A DNA stretch of 56,437 nucleotides from an uncultured Lachnospiraceae bacterium (lineage in GTDB: Bacteria > Bacillota > Clostridia > Lachnospirales > Lachnospiraceae). The stretch spans positions 1 to 56,437 of the forward strand of contig CAJUSK010000001.1 in NCBI GenBank assembly GCA_910589075.1, read 5' to 3'. Position numbers and translations under genes: made by a program. Shown piece by piece: positions 38,841 through 46,960 of the stretch; the first letter of the stretch is position 1, and the number at the start of each line of letters is the position of its first letter. Below the pieces are notes generated by a model, which worked only from the letters and a program-made list of their open reading frames with translations, searched no databases and was not told the origin of the DNA.

Positions 38841-39923
38841 ATGTCCAGAGTGTATAATTTTTCGGCAGGTCCGGCAGTTCTGCCTGAAGAAGTGTTAAGA
38901 GAAGCAGCAGAGGAAATGCTTGATTACAGAGGAACGGGTATGTCCGTAATGGAGATGAGTCACCGTTCCAAAGCATATGACACGATTATTAAGGAAGCGG
39001 AAGCCGATCTGCGGGAGCTGATGGGGATTCCGGACAATTATAAAGTGCTTTTCCTGCAGGGCGGTGCAAGCCAGCAGTTTGCCATGATTCCCATGAACCT
39101 GATGAAACATAAAGTGGCAGACTATATTGTAACGGGCCAGTGGGCGAAGAAGGCATACCAGGAAGCTGCCAAATATGGCAAGGCAAATAAGATTGCGTCC
39201 AGTGAGGATAAGACTTTTTCTTATATTCCGGACTGCTCCGATCTGCCCATTTCCGAAGATGCGGATTATGTTTACATATGTGAAAATAATACCATCTATG
39301 GCACAAAGTTCAAAGAGCTGCCCAATACGAAGGGAAAAACGCTGGTAGCCGATGTATCTTCCTGCTTTTTGTCTGAGCCGGTGGATGTGACGAAATATGG
39401 CCTGCTCTACGGTGGTGTGCAGAAGAATATCGGCCCGGCCGGTGTGGTGATTGTCATCATCCGGGAAGATCTGATCACAGAGGATGTACTTCCCTGTACA
39501 CCCACCATGCTGCAATATAAGACACATGCGGATGCGGAGTCTCTGTATAATACACCGCCTGCCTATGGAATTTATATTTGCGGCAAAGTGTTTAAGTGGC
39601 TGAAAAAGATGGGCGGTCTGTCTGTTATGCAGGAGCGGAATGAAAAGAAGGCAAAGATTCTGTACGATTTCCTGGATGAGAGTAAACTGTTCCGCGGAAC
39701 AGTGGAGAAAAAGGACCGTTCGCTGATGAATGTGCCTTTTGTAACCGGAGATGCGGATCTGGATGCGAAATTTGTAAAAGAAGCCAAAGAAGCAGGCTTT
39801 GAAAATCTGAAAGGACACAGAAGTGTGGGTGGTATGCGCGCCAGCATCTACAATGCCATGCCGACAGAAGGCGTGGAAGCGCTTGTGGAGTTTATGAAAA
39901 AGTTTGAAAAGGAGAATCTGTAA
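38841..39923 (+). CDS. serC: Phosphoserine aminotransferase
   Basis: PLP enzyme converting 3-phosphohydroxypyruvate and glutamate to phosphoserine. The 360-residue protein starts VYNFSAGPAVLPEEVL, has GGASQQFAMIPMNL and the PLP lysine in YGGVQKNIGPAGVVIVI, and ends with GHRSVGGMRASIYNAMP. Length is standard. AGGAGG precedes the ATG. Its stop TAA and the serA start ATG share a base (TAATG), so the two serine-synthesis enzymes are translationally coupled. Confidence 0.96.
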   Translation: MSRVYNFSAGPAVLPEEVLREAAEEMLDYRGTGMSVMEMSHRSKAYDTIIKEAEADLRELMGIPDNYKVLFLQGGASQQFAMIPMNLMKHKVADYIVTGQWAKKAYQEAAKYGKANKIASSEDKTFSYIPDCSDLPISEDADYVYICENNTIYGTKFKELPNTKGKTLVADVSSCFLSEPVDVTKYGLLYGGVQKNIGPAGVVIVIIREDLITEDVLPCTPTMLQYKTHADAESLYNTPPAYGIYICGKVFKWLKKMGGLSVMQERNEKKAKILYDFLDESKLFRGTVEKKDRSLMNVPFVTGDADLDAKFVKEAKEAGFENLKGHRSVGGMRASIYNAMPTEGVEALVEFMKKFEKENL

Positions 39924-41086
39924 TGTTTCAGTATTATTGCATGAATCCCATTGCAAAAGTGGGGCTGGACCGGTTCCGGGGAAATTTTGAAGAGACAAAG
40001 GAAGCGGCAGAGGCGGACGGCATTCTTGTCAGAAGCGCCGCCATGCACGATATGGAGTTTTCCGACAGGCTTCTCGCAGTGGCAAGGGCGGGGGCAGGAG
40101 TCAATAATATTCCCCTGGAAAGATGTTCGGAAAAAGGGATTGTGGTATTTAACACACCGGGCGCCAATGCCAACGGCGTAAAAGAACTGGTGATCGCGGG
40201 TATGCTCCTTGCGTCCCGTGATATTGTAGGCGGTATCGAATGGGTGAAATCCCAGGCCGGCAACGAAGATGTGGGCAAAGCGGCCGAAAAGGAAAAAAAG
40301 AAATTTGCAGGTACGGAAATTGAAAATAAAAAGCTGGGGATTATTGGTCTGGGCGCCATCGGTGTCAGGGTAGCCAATGTGGCAAAGCATATGGGGATGG
40401 AAGTGTATGGCTATGACCCCTATGTGTCGGTAGACGCGGCATGGAATCTGAGCCGGGATGTAAAGCATGTGCTGAATGTGGATGAGATTTACACAGAATG
40501 CGATATTATTACTGTTCATGTACCGCTGCTGGATTCCACGAAAGGGATGATTGATGAGGCGGCTCTTTCAAAAATGAAGGATGGCGTCATTCTGCTGAAT
40601 TTTGCCAGGGATTTGCTGGTGGATGAGAAAGCGGTACTGGATGCGATCAAATCCGGCAAAGTGAGAAAATATGTATCGGATTTTGCCAACTCCACAACGG
40701 CGGGCCAGGAAGGCTGTATTGTGATTCCGCACCTGGGCGCTTCCACAGAAGAATCTGAGGATAACTGTGCAAAGATGGCAGTCCGGGAGATGATGGATTA
40801 TCTGGAAAATGGCAATATCAAAAACAGTGTGAACTATCCCAACTGTGATATGGGTATTTGCGATAAGGCAGGTCGTATCGCAATTTTCCATAAGAATATT
40901 ACCAATATGATTGCCAAATTTACGTCAGCGCTGGGAGAGAATGGCATTAATATTTCCGATCTGACCAATAAGTCAAGAAAAGATGTGGCTTACACCATGA
41001 TTGATGTGGAGACACCTGTGACAGGCGAGATTATTGAGACACTGGAAAAGATCAGCGGGGTTTTCCGTGTGCGGGTAGTAAAATAG
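39923..41086 (+). CDS. serA: D-3-phosphoglycerate dehydrogenase
   Basis: Catalyses the first step of serine synthesis from 3-phosphoglycerate with NAD. The 387-residue short form has the NAD motif LGIIGLGAIGVRVANVAKHMGMEVYGYDP, catalytic residues within VPLLDSTKGMI and IPHLGASTEESEDNCA, and a C-terminal ACT domain (about 318-387, HKNITNMIAKFTSALGENGINISDLTNKSRK) that probably mediates serine feedback. It overlaps serC by one base. The stop TAG is the left edge of a palindromic repeat copy. Confidence 0.94.
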   Translation: MFQYYCMNPIAKVGLDRFRGNFEETKEAAEADGILVRSAAMHDMEFSDRLLAVARAGAGVNNIPLERCSEKGIVVFNTPGANANGVKELVIAGMLLASRDIVGGIEWVKSQAGNEDVGKAAEKEKKKFAGTEIENKKLGIIGLGAIGVRVANVAKHMGMEVYGYDPYVSVDAAWNLSRDVKHVLNVDEIYTECDIITVHVPLLDSTKGMIDEAALSKMKDGVILLNFARDLLVDEKAVLDAIKSGKVRKYVSDFANSTTAGQEGCIVIPHLGASTEESEDNCAKMAVREMMDYLENGNIKNSVNYPNCDMGICDKAGRIAIFHKNITNMIAKFTSALGENGINISDLTNKSRKDVAYTMIDVETPVTGEIIETLEKISGVFRVRVVK

Positions 41087-41136
41087 CAATCGAAAGCGCA
41101 CGAAAGCATGCTTTGCGGACTTTTGGTTGTCATGAA
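41086..41136 (-). repeat. Palindromic repeat copy (reverse orientation) after serA
   Basis: GCAATCGAAAGC at the left pairs loosely with CTTTTGGTTGT at the right, and the loop contains ATGCTTTGCGGAC. It matches the reverse complement of the family with about nine extra bases. TCATGAA follows as in other reverse copies. Confidence 0.6.
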
Positions 41137-41183
41137 TAAAAATGCATGCAGCACATATGGATTCATGGATCATGAAGGAGCAG

Positions 41184-41229
41184 AGTCCGCCAGGGACAAT
41201 ACATAATCAATGTCTCTGGCGGACTGTTT
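41184..41229 (+). terminator. Terminator downstream of serA
   Basis: AGTCCGCCAG (41184-41193) pairs with CTGGCGGACT (41216-41225), extended inward by GACA/TGTC. The tail GTTTATG is only moderately T-rich. It may act in both directions, between serA and the convergent 92-residue gene. Confidence 0.72.
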
Positions 41230-41251
41230 ATGTATTGTCTCCGGCAGTCAA

Positions 41252-41530
41252 TCAGTGTGATTTGTAGAGATCCCCCTGTTCCATATCAAAGTCCAGATAG
41301 TCTTCTTTGACCTGTTTGGCTTTTTCCACGGAACATTCACTGGCAAGATCCATGTATTCAATGAATATGTCTTCCAGAGTACGGCCCTGTTCTGAGGCGA
41401 TGGTCTCCATAATTGGCTTCAGTTTTTCAAGCTGTACGGAAATCCGGGTTTTTTGTGGATCAATATCTGCCATAACCTGTTCGGCATACAGGTTGATACG
41501 GTTTAACATGGCTTCCTGTTCTTTTGTCAT
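41252..41530 (-). CDS. Small hypothetical protein
   Basis: A 92-residue soluble acidic protein, predicted to be largely helical (KEQEAMLNRINLYAEQVMADIDPQKTRISVQLEKLKPIMETIA), with no motif I recognise. The ATG at 41530 has AAAGGAAG about eleven bases upstream. Its own promoter, TTGACA-17-TATGAT at 41596-41568, supports it as a real gene. It diverges from the DUF1015 gene. I see no toxin or antitoxin partner. Confidence 0.6.
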   Translation of the reverse strand: MTKEQEAMLNRINLYAEQVMADIDPQKTRISVQLEKLKPIMETIASEQGRTLEDIFIEYMDLASECSVEKAKQVKEDYLDFDMEQGDLYKSH

Positions 41531-41567
41531 CCTATATGACTTCCTTTCTGTTTGAATTCTTTTACCA

Positions 41568-41632
41568 ATCATAGCATCTTCTATTTTTTCTGTCAAAAAC
41601 GAATTGTATTCAGACGGCTGATTTGTTAAAAT
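41568..41632. promoter_or_regulatory. Back-to-back divergent promoters
   Basis: Minus strand: TTGACA (41596-41591) and TATGAT (41573-41568), spacer 17, for the 92-residue gene. Plus strand: TTGTAT (41604-41609) and TAAAAT (41627-41632), spacer 17, for the DUF1015 gene. The -35 boxes lie only seven bases apart, so the two promoters may compete or share regulation. Confidence 0.7.
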
Positions 41633-41684
41633 AAAAACAGTGGTTTATATAAGACTGCATAACAAAGGAATGTGAGGATAAACA

Positions 41685-42926
41685 ATGGCAGATATCAGAC
41701 CCTTTTGTGCAATCCGGCCCCGGGTAGGGCTGGAAGAGCGGATTGCCGCGCTCCCCTATGATGTATATAACAGACAGGAGGCACGTGGAGAAACGATAAA
41801 AAATCCCCTGTCTTTTCTGCGGATTGACCGGGCAGAAACACAATTTCCGGAAGGTACGGATATGTATGATGCATGTGTCTATCAGAAGGCCAGAGACCTT
41901 CTGGATGAGATGCTGCGGGAGGGGCAGTTGATACAGGAGACGGATTCCTGCTATTACATATATGAACTGACAATGGACGGACGAACACAGACGGGCATTG
42001 TGGCCTGTGCCAGTGTGGACGATTATGAGACGCAGGTCATTAAAAAGCATGAGAATACACGGGCAGAGAAGGAGGAAGACCGTATCCGCCATGTGGATGC
42101 CTGCAGCGCCCAGACCGGTCCGATTTTCCTGGCATACCGGTCACAGGAGGCCATTAACAGTCTGGTGGAAAAGACGAAGCAGTCAGATGCGTTATATGAT
42201 TTTACCGCTTCCGATGGAATCCGCCACCGGGTATGGAAAATCCAGAATCAGACGGAGATTCATGAAATACAGGAGAACTTTGAAAAGACAGGGGCTATCT
42301 ATATTGCAGACGGACATCACCGTTGCGCATCTGCCGTAAAGGTAGCGAACATGCGGCGGCAGGCTCATCCGGGCTATACGGGAGAGGAGGAATTCAATTA
42401 TTTCCTGTCTGTACTGTTTCCGGATGATCAGCTTATGATTATGGCCTATAACCGGGTGGTCCGGGATTTGAACGGATATCAGGCCAAAGAATTCCTGGAG
42501 AAAGTATCCGAGCGGTTCCGGGTGGAAAAACTGGGAAAAGAAGCGGTCTCGCCTAAAGAAAAAGGGCAGATTTCCATGTATCTTTCGGACTGCTGGTATA
42601 CTTTGACCATTCCGGTCACCGAGTCTGCGATTGACCCGGTGGGACGGCTGGATGTATCTGTGTTACAGAAGGAGCTGTTAACCCCGATTCTTGGAATCGG
42701 AGACTTGCGGACGGATCAGCGGATTGATTTCGTAGGAGGTATCCGGGGACTGCAAGAGCTGGAAAGGCGGGTGCATGAGGACTGTAGTGTGGCTTTTGCC
42801 ATGTACCCCACTTCCATTTCCGAACTGTTTGCAGTGTCGGATGCGGGACTTTTAATGCCGCCAAAATCCACATGGTTTGAACCAAAACTGCGGAGCGGTC
42901 TTTTTATACATCGGATTGAGGCATGA
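41685..42926 (+). CDS. DUF1015 family protein
   Basis: A 413-residue cytoplasmic protein of the DUF1015 family. Typical blocks are ADIRPFCAIRP at the start, AALPYDVYNRQEAR, NPLSFLRIDRAE, KHENTRAEKEEDR and IADGHHRCASAV. DUF1015 proteins are often encoded beside serA and serC, as here. The family has a ParB/sulfiredoxin-like fold related to SerK, an ADP-dependent serine kinase of Thermococcus, so a role in serine phosphorylation or salvage is plausible but untested. A ribosome site (GTGAGGA) precedes the ATG. Confidence 0.88.
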   Translation: MADIRPFCAIRPRVGLEERIAALPYDVYNRQEARGETIKNPLSFLRIDRAETQFPEGTDMYDACVYQKARDLLDEMLREGQLIQETDSCYYIYELTMDGRTQTGIVACASVDDYETQVIKKHENTRAEKEEDRIRHVDACSAQTGPIFLAYRSQEAINSLVEKTKQSDALYDFTASDGIRHRVWKIQNQTEIHEIQENFEKTGAIYIADGHHRCASAVKVANMRRQAHPGYTGEEEFNYFLSVLFPDDQLMIMAYNRVVRDLNGYQAKEFLEKVSERFRVEKLGKEAVSPKEKGQISMYLSDCWYTLTIPVTESAIDPVGRLDVSVLQKELLTPILGIGDLRTDQRIDFVGGIRGLQELERRVHEDCSVAFAMYPTSISELFAVSDAGLLMPPKSTWFEPKLRSGLFIHRIEA

Positions 42927-43007
42927 TAGACAGACAGAAAAAGGGCAGGGAGCCTGCGGTGCATTGCCTGTCATACGAAAATAACATCTGAGAGAGGAAG
43001 ATAAGAG

Positions 43008-45446
43008 ATGAACGACAAACTGTATAAACTGATGAACTGGCCGGATATTGAAGAAATCGTGTATTCGGAGTGTGATGATCCGCATAGACTGTTAGGGGCG
43101 CACAAAGCAGGCAGTAAATTACTGATTCAGGCATTTTTTCCCAATGCCAGAGCCGTATCGGTGAGAAGCATTGACGGCAAGACTGTATATCCCATGGAAT
43201 GTGCAGATGAGGCAGGATTTTATGCTGTACTGGTTCCGGAGAAAACGACGTTTGAGTATGAATATCTCGTCAACGACGGAAAAAAGGAAATCATAAAAAA
43301 AGAAGTATACCGGTACGATCCGGTGATCACAAAAAAGGACACGGAAAAGTTTCGTGCAGGAATACATTATACGGTCTATCAGGTTCTGGGGGCGCATGCC
43401 ATGACAATCAACGGCGTATCCGGGACACATTTTGCTGTCTGGGCGCCGGGAGCAATCCGTGTCAGTGTGGTAGGAGATTTTAACAGTTGGGACGGACGGA
43501 CCCATCAGATGCGCAGACTCTGGGATTCGGGTATTTTCGAACTCTTTTTGCCCGATATAGGAAGCGGGGAAAATTATAAATTCGAAATTAAGGTGAAAGG
43601 CGGCCTTACCTATCTGAAATCAGATCCCTATGCTTTTCGGGCAGAGCTGCGTCCGGGAACGGCTTCCATCACTGCGGATATTTCCGGTTTTGTATGGCAG
43701 GACGACAAATGGATGACAGAGCGGGGCAAGAGACAGGAAAAAGACGCTCCCATCAGTATTTATGAATTGTACCTTGGTTCTTTCAAGCGGGCTGTCCGAA
43801 AGGAAAAAGCTGTTTTGGAAGAGGGGGAGACATTGCAGGCGGATTCGGAGGAAGTGCAGGAAGAACTGCCTTACCTGAACTACCGTGAGCTGGCGCCGGA
43901 AATTATTGCCTATGTGAAACGGATGGGATATACCCATATAGAATTGATGCCGGTGATGGAACATCCCTTTGATGCGTCCTGGGGGTATCAGACCATTGGA
44001 TATTATGCGCCTACGGCCAGATATGGTACGCCGGAAGACTTTATGTACTTTATGAATGAGATGCATAAGGCGGAGATCGGCGTGATTCTGGACTGGGTGC
44101 CGGCACATTTTCCCAGGGATGTATACGGACTTTCCAACTTTGACGGCACCTGTCTGTATGAACACCAGGATCCCAGACAGGGTTCCCACCCCGACTGGGG
44201 AACATTGATTTACAATTACGGAAGGCCGGAAGTTTCCAACTATCTCATTGCCAATGCGCTGTTTTGGATTGAACAGTATCATGTGGATGGTATCCGGATT
44301 GATGCTGTGGCTTCCATGCTGTATCTGGATTATGGCAAACGTGACGGACAGTGGGTAGCCAATATATACGGCGGCAACGAAAATCTGGAAGCCATGGAAT
44401 TCTTAAAACACCTCAATTCCATGATTGAGAAACGTGGCAAGGGCGCCATCAGTATTGCGGAGGAATCCACGGCATGGCCCAGGGTAACGGGTACCCTGGA
44501 GGAGGGCGGACTGGGATTCTCCTATAAATGGAATATGGGCTGGATGAATGACTATCTGGAATATATCAAATATGATCCCTATTTCCGTTCCCATCATCAT
44601 GGAGAGCTGACATTCAGCATGATCTATGCGTACAGTGAGAAATTTATGCTGGAGTTTTCTCATGATGAAGTGGTGCACGGAAAAGGTTCTCTGCTGGGTA
44701 AGATGCCGGGAGAGCGGGGGGATAAATTTGCCAACCTGCGTCTGACACTGGCTCATATGATGATGCATCCCGGTAAGAAACTGTTATTTATGGGGCAGGA
44801 TATCGGGGAGTTTGATGAATGGAACGAAGAGCGGGAAGTGGAATGGGATCTGCTGCAGTATGAGGAACACCGTGGTATCAACCAGTTAATGCAGGATCTG
44901 AACCATTTTTACAAGGACCATCCGGCACTGTATGAACTGGATACGGAAAACGACGGCTTTGAATGGATCAATAATATTTCGGCGGATGAGAGCATGCTCG
45001 TATTTCTGCGCAAGGGCAGGAATGCGCAGGAAGTGCTTCTGATTGTGGAAAATTTTGCAAATGCCACATGGGATTCCCATAAAATCGGCGTGCCTTTTGC
45101 AGGTAAATACAAAGAAATCCTGAATACCGATGCTGAAGTCTATGGCGGAAGCGGGCAGACCAATCCCAGAGTGAAGACTGCCAAACTGAGTGAGTGTGAT
45201 GACCGTGATTATTCCATTATGATAAAATCAGCACCCTTGTCTGTTCAGGTATTCTCCTGCATTCCTGAGAGTGGTTCCGTCAGTGAAAAGCCGCTGAAAC
45301 AGGCGAAAACCCGTTTGGCTACGACAAAAAGTACCAAAACTGCCGCAAGCAAAACCGCAAAGAAATCCGGCAGCACAGGGACGAAAAAAGCGGCAGCTGG
45401 AAAAACTGTAAAAAACAGCAAAGCGGCAGGGAAAAAAACAGTATAA
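43008..45446 (+). CDS. glgB: 1,4-alpha-glucan branching enzyme with histone-H1-like C-terminal tail
   Basis: An 812-residue GH13 enzyme that makes alpha-1,6 branches in glycogen. Domains: an N-terminal CBM48-like region (about 20-220, including THFAVWAPGAIRVSVVGDFNSWDG), the catalytic barrel with MPVMEHPFDASWGYQ, WVPAHFPRD, DGIRIDAVASMLYLDY (nucleophile Asp), SIAEESTAWP (acid Glu) and EFSHDEVVHGKGSL, then a C-terminal beta domain. After about residue 750 comes an added tail of Lys, Ala, Thr and Ser (KSTKTAASKTAKKSGSTGTK) like histone H1, not part of standard GlgB. GAGAGGAAG precedes the ATG. No glgC, glgA or glgP is adjacent. Confidence 0.94.
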   Translation: MNDKLYKLMNWPDIEEIVYSECDDPHRLLGAHKAGSKLLIQAFFPNARAVSVRSIDGKTVYPMECADEAGFYAVLVPEKTTFEYEYLVNDGKKEIIKKEVYRYDPVITKKDTEKFRAGIHYTVYQVLGAHAMTINGVSGTHFAVWAPGAIRVSVVGDFNSWDGRTHQMRRLWDSGIFELFLPDIGSGENYKFEIKVKGGLTYLKSDPYAFRAELRPGTASITADISGFVWQDDKWMTERGKRQEKDAPISIYELYLGSFKRAVRKEKAVLEEGETLQADSEEVQEELPYLNYRELAPEIIAYVKRMGYTHIELMPVMEHPFDASWGYQTIGYYAPTARYGTPEDFMYFMNEMHKAEIGVILDWVPAHFPRDVYGLSNFDGTCLYEHQDPRQGSHPDWGTLIYNYGRPEVSNYLIANALFWIEQYHVDGIRIDAVASMLYLDYGKRDGQWVANIYGGNENLEAMEFLKHLNSMIEKRGKGAISIAEESTAWPRVTGTLEEGGLGFSYKWNMGWMNDYLEYIKYDPYFRSHHHGELTFSMIYAYSEKFMLEFSHDEVVHGKGSLLGKMPGERGDKFANLRLTLAHMMMHPGKKLLFMGQDIGEFDEWNEEREVEWDLLQYEEHRGINQLMQDLNHFYKDHPALYELDTENDGFEWINNISADESMLVFLRKGRNAQEVLLIVENFANATWDSHKIGVPFAGKYKEILNTDAEVYGGSGQTNPRVKTAKLSECDDRDYSIMIKSAPLSVQVFSCIPESGSVSEKPLKQAKTRLATTKSTKTAASKTAKKSGSTGTKKAAAGKTVKNSKAAGKKTV

Positions 45447-45471
45447 AAGCCGGAAAAGACAACATGTGAAA

Positions 45472-45513
45472 CAATAGATTGCAGGCTTCGTGGGCAAACC
45501 TATTGTCATGAAT
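45472..45513 (-). repeat. Palindromic repeat copy (reverse orientation) after glgB
   Basis: Perfect 7-bp outer arms ACAATAG (45472-45478) and CTATTGT (45501-45507), then CATGAA. The loop (GCAGGCTTCGTGGGCAAAC) has diverged from the family but keeps an inner TTGC/GCAA pairing. It is the only hairpin between glgB and mscS. Confidence 0.65.
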
Positions 45514-45546
45514 AAAATCAAATAGGTATGGTGAAAGGGCAATGAT

Positions 45547-46428
45547 ATGGTAAAATGGCTGCTGGAACAGGGAATTGATTTGAATGTATCCGAAGAAGAA
45601 CTCAGTCTGCTGGGAAAATTTATTCAGGAATTGCCTGAAAAGGCGTTGGGACTGGGCATCCGGGTTCTGCTGGCAGCCCTTGCCCTGTTCATCGGACTGC
45701 AGTCCATCCGGCTGCTCAGGCGGATTGTGGAAAAATCTCTGGCCAAAACCAATGCAGACCAGGGTGTGGCGCAGTTTTTGGACTCTCTGATTAAGATCGG
45801 ACTTACTTCTCTGCTGATTTTGATGATTGCCATCAGCTTCGGATTGGATGCGGCCAGCGTGATGGCGATGCTGGGTTCTGCCGGTGTGGCGTTTGCCCTT
45901 GCCATGCAGGGGAGCTTGTCCAACTGTGCCGGCGGTGTATTGATTCTTTTGCAAAAGCCCTTTGTCATAGGAGATTATATTATAGAGGGGAGCAGGGGAC
46001 AGGAGGGCACCGTGGTTGAAATACAGCTTTTCTATACAAAACTGCGGACAGCAGACGATGTGATCATAACGCTGCCCAATGGTTCCCTTGCCAACCATAA
46101 CATTACCAATTATACGGCTGTGGAAACCCGCCGGATGGATGTGACCATTGGTATTTCCTATGATGCTGATCTCAAGCTGGCCAAAGAGGTACTGATGAAA
46201 GTCCTGGAAAGTGAAGAACGGGTTTTGACCAAGCTGGACAAAAAGGTATTTGTGAAAGAACTGGGGGACAGTGCGGTGGTATTGAATGTCCGTTGCTTCT
46301 TTTTAAATGAAGATTACTGGGATGGCAGGGCGGCGGTGCTGGAAAACTGTAAACTGGCTCTGGATGCCAACAACATCTCTATTCCCTATCCTCAAATGGA
46401 TGTACATCTGACAGATACCAGCCGTTGA
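45547..46428 (+). CDS. mscS: Small-conductance mechanosensitive channel (MscS family)
   Basis: A 293-residue membrane channel that opens on hypo-osmotic stress. Three hydrophobic helices lie between residues 35 and 130, with the pore-lining TM3 reading GSAGVAFALAMQGSLSNCAGG (alternating Gly/Ala). The beta domain follows: KPFVIGDYII, TVVEIQLFYTKLRTADDVIITLPNG and NHNITNYT. The N-terminus before TM1 is short. GAAAGGGC precedes the ATG. It is probably monocistronic. Confidence 0.92.
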   Translation: MVKWLLEQGIDLNVSEEELSLLGKFIQELPEKALGLGIRVLLAALALFIGLQSIRLLRRIVEKSLAKTNADQGVAQFLDSLIKIGLTSLLILMIAISFGLDAASVMAMLGSAGVAFALAMQGSLSNCAGGVLILLQKPFVIGDYIIEGSRGQEGTVVEIQLFYTKLRTADDVIITLPNGSLANHNITNYTAVETRRMDVTIGISYDADLKLAKEVLMKVLESEERVLTKLDKKVFVKELGDSAVVLNVRCFFLNEDYWDGRAAVLENCKLALDANNISIPYPQMDVHLTDTSR

Positions 46429-46610
46429 AACAAGACATCCACAAGTGTTTTCTCTTTCAGATGACGGAGCCATCGCTTTGGTATACCAGAGTAGCCAAAA
46501 CGGATGCCTGCAAGACCGCCTGCCGCGCAGGCGGTTGTGTCGGTGTCGTTTCCCAGTAAAGCGGCTTGTTTTATCATATCTTCATGACTGTGAGACTGTG
46601 CGGAAAGCAT
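46392..46610 (-). pseudogene. C-terminal remnant of an ADP-ribosylglycohydrolase
   Basis: The minus strand encodes SHSHEDMIKQAALLGNDTD followed by TTACAAGGLAGIRFGYSGIP and KRWLRHLKEK. This is the C-terminal end of DraG/ADP-ribosylglycohydrolases, where the N-D-T-D-T-T-A-x-x-A-G-G-L-A-G block holds metal-binding aspartates. Only about 65 residues of a normally 250- to 350-residue enzyme remain. The homology starts at 46595, exactly where a palindromic repeat copy begins, so the 5' part was lost at that junction. The remnant also overlaps the end of mscS. Confidence 0.82.
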
Positions 46611-46635
46611 TTTTGCGAACTTTTTATTGTCATGA
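46595..46635 (-). repeat. Palindromic repeat copy at the pseudogene breakpoint
   Basis: Reverse-orientation copy: GGAAAGCA, then TTTGCGAACTTTTTATTGTCATGAA, which matches the family right half closely, while the left arm is degenerate. It abuts the truncated ADP-ribosylglycohydrolase. Confidence 0.62.
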
Positions 46636-46681
46636 ATAAGAAAAACCGGGTGCTTTCATTACTGAAAACATCCGGTATTCC

Positions 46682-46754
46682 AGCCGAAAAAGGGACTCGA
46701 ACCCTCGACCCCTTCATTACGAGTGAAGTGCTCTACCAACTGAGCTATTTCGGC
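46682..46754 (-). tRNA. tRNA-Thr (anticodon CGT)
   Basis: The minus strand folds into a full cloverleaf of 73 nt: acceptor GCCGAAA/TTTCGGC, D arm GCTC/GAGC with loop AGTTGGTA, anticodon stem CTTCA/TGAAG with loop CTCGTAA (anticodon CGT), and T arm GAGGG/CCCTT with loop TTCGAGT. It reads codon ACG. The 3' CCA is not encoded. Confidence 0.95.
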
Positions 46755-46816
46755 ACGGGTAACTGACATATGCTATTATACTGGGTAAGGGAAAATTTTG
46801 CAAGCGTTTTTTTCAG

Positions 46817-46850
46817 GGGAATGGAAAGTTTGCAGAGTCTGTCTGTTTGT
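46817..46850. repeat. Degenerate palindromic repeat copy
   Basis: GAATGGAAAGTTTGCAGAGT followed by CTGTCTGTTTGT resembles the forward repeat with a poorly conserved right arm. Confidence 0.45.
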
Positions 46851-46892
46851 GGTAAGCCGGAGCTAAAAGAATCGGGTAAGCAGGTTAAAATA

Positions 46893-46922
46893 TGGACAGT
46901 CTGTCCGGTTTGCATGTATAAT
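46893..46922 (+). promoter_or_regulatory. Promoter of the CAP-domain gene with overlapping palindrome
   Basis: TGGACA (46893-46898) and perfect TATAAT (46917-46922) are spaced by 18 bp. The palindrome GGACAGTCTGTCC (46894-46906) covers the -35 box and could be a repressor operator. Confidence 0.65.
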
Positions 46923-46960
46923 AGGATAATACACTGATTCAGACGAAGGAGGAAGTTACT

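Noticed and set aside
41252..41632. Toxin-antitoxin module formed by the 92-residue gene
   Set aside because: Only one small gene is present, the divergent neighbour is the large DUF1015 gene, and no toxin or antitoxin motif is visible.
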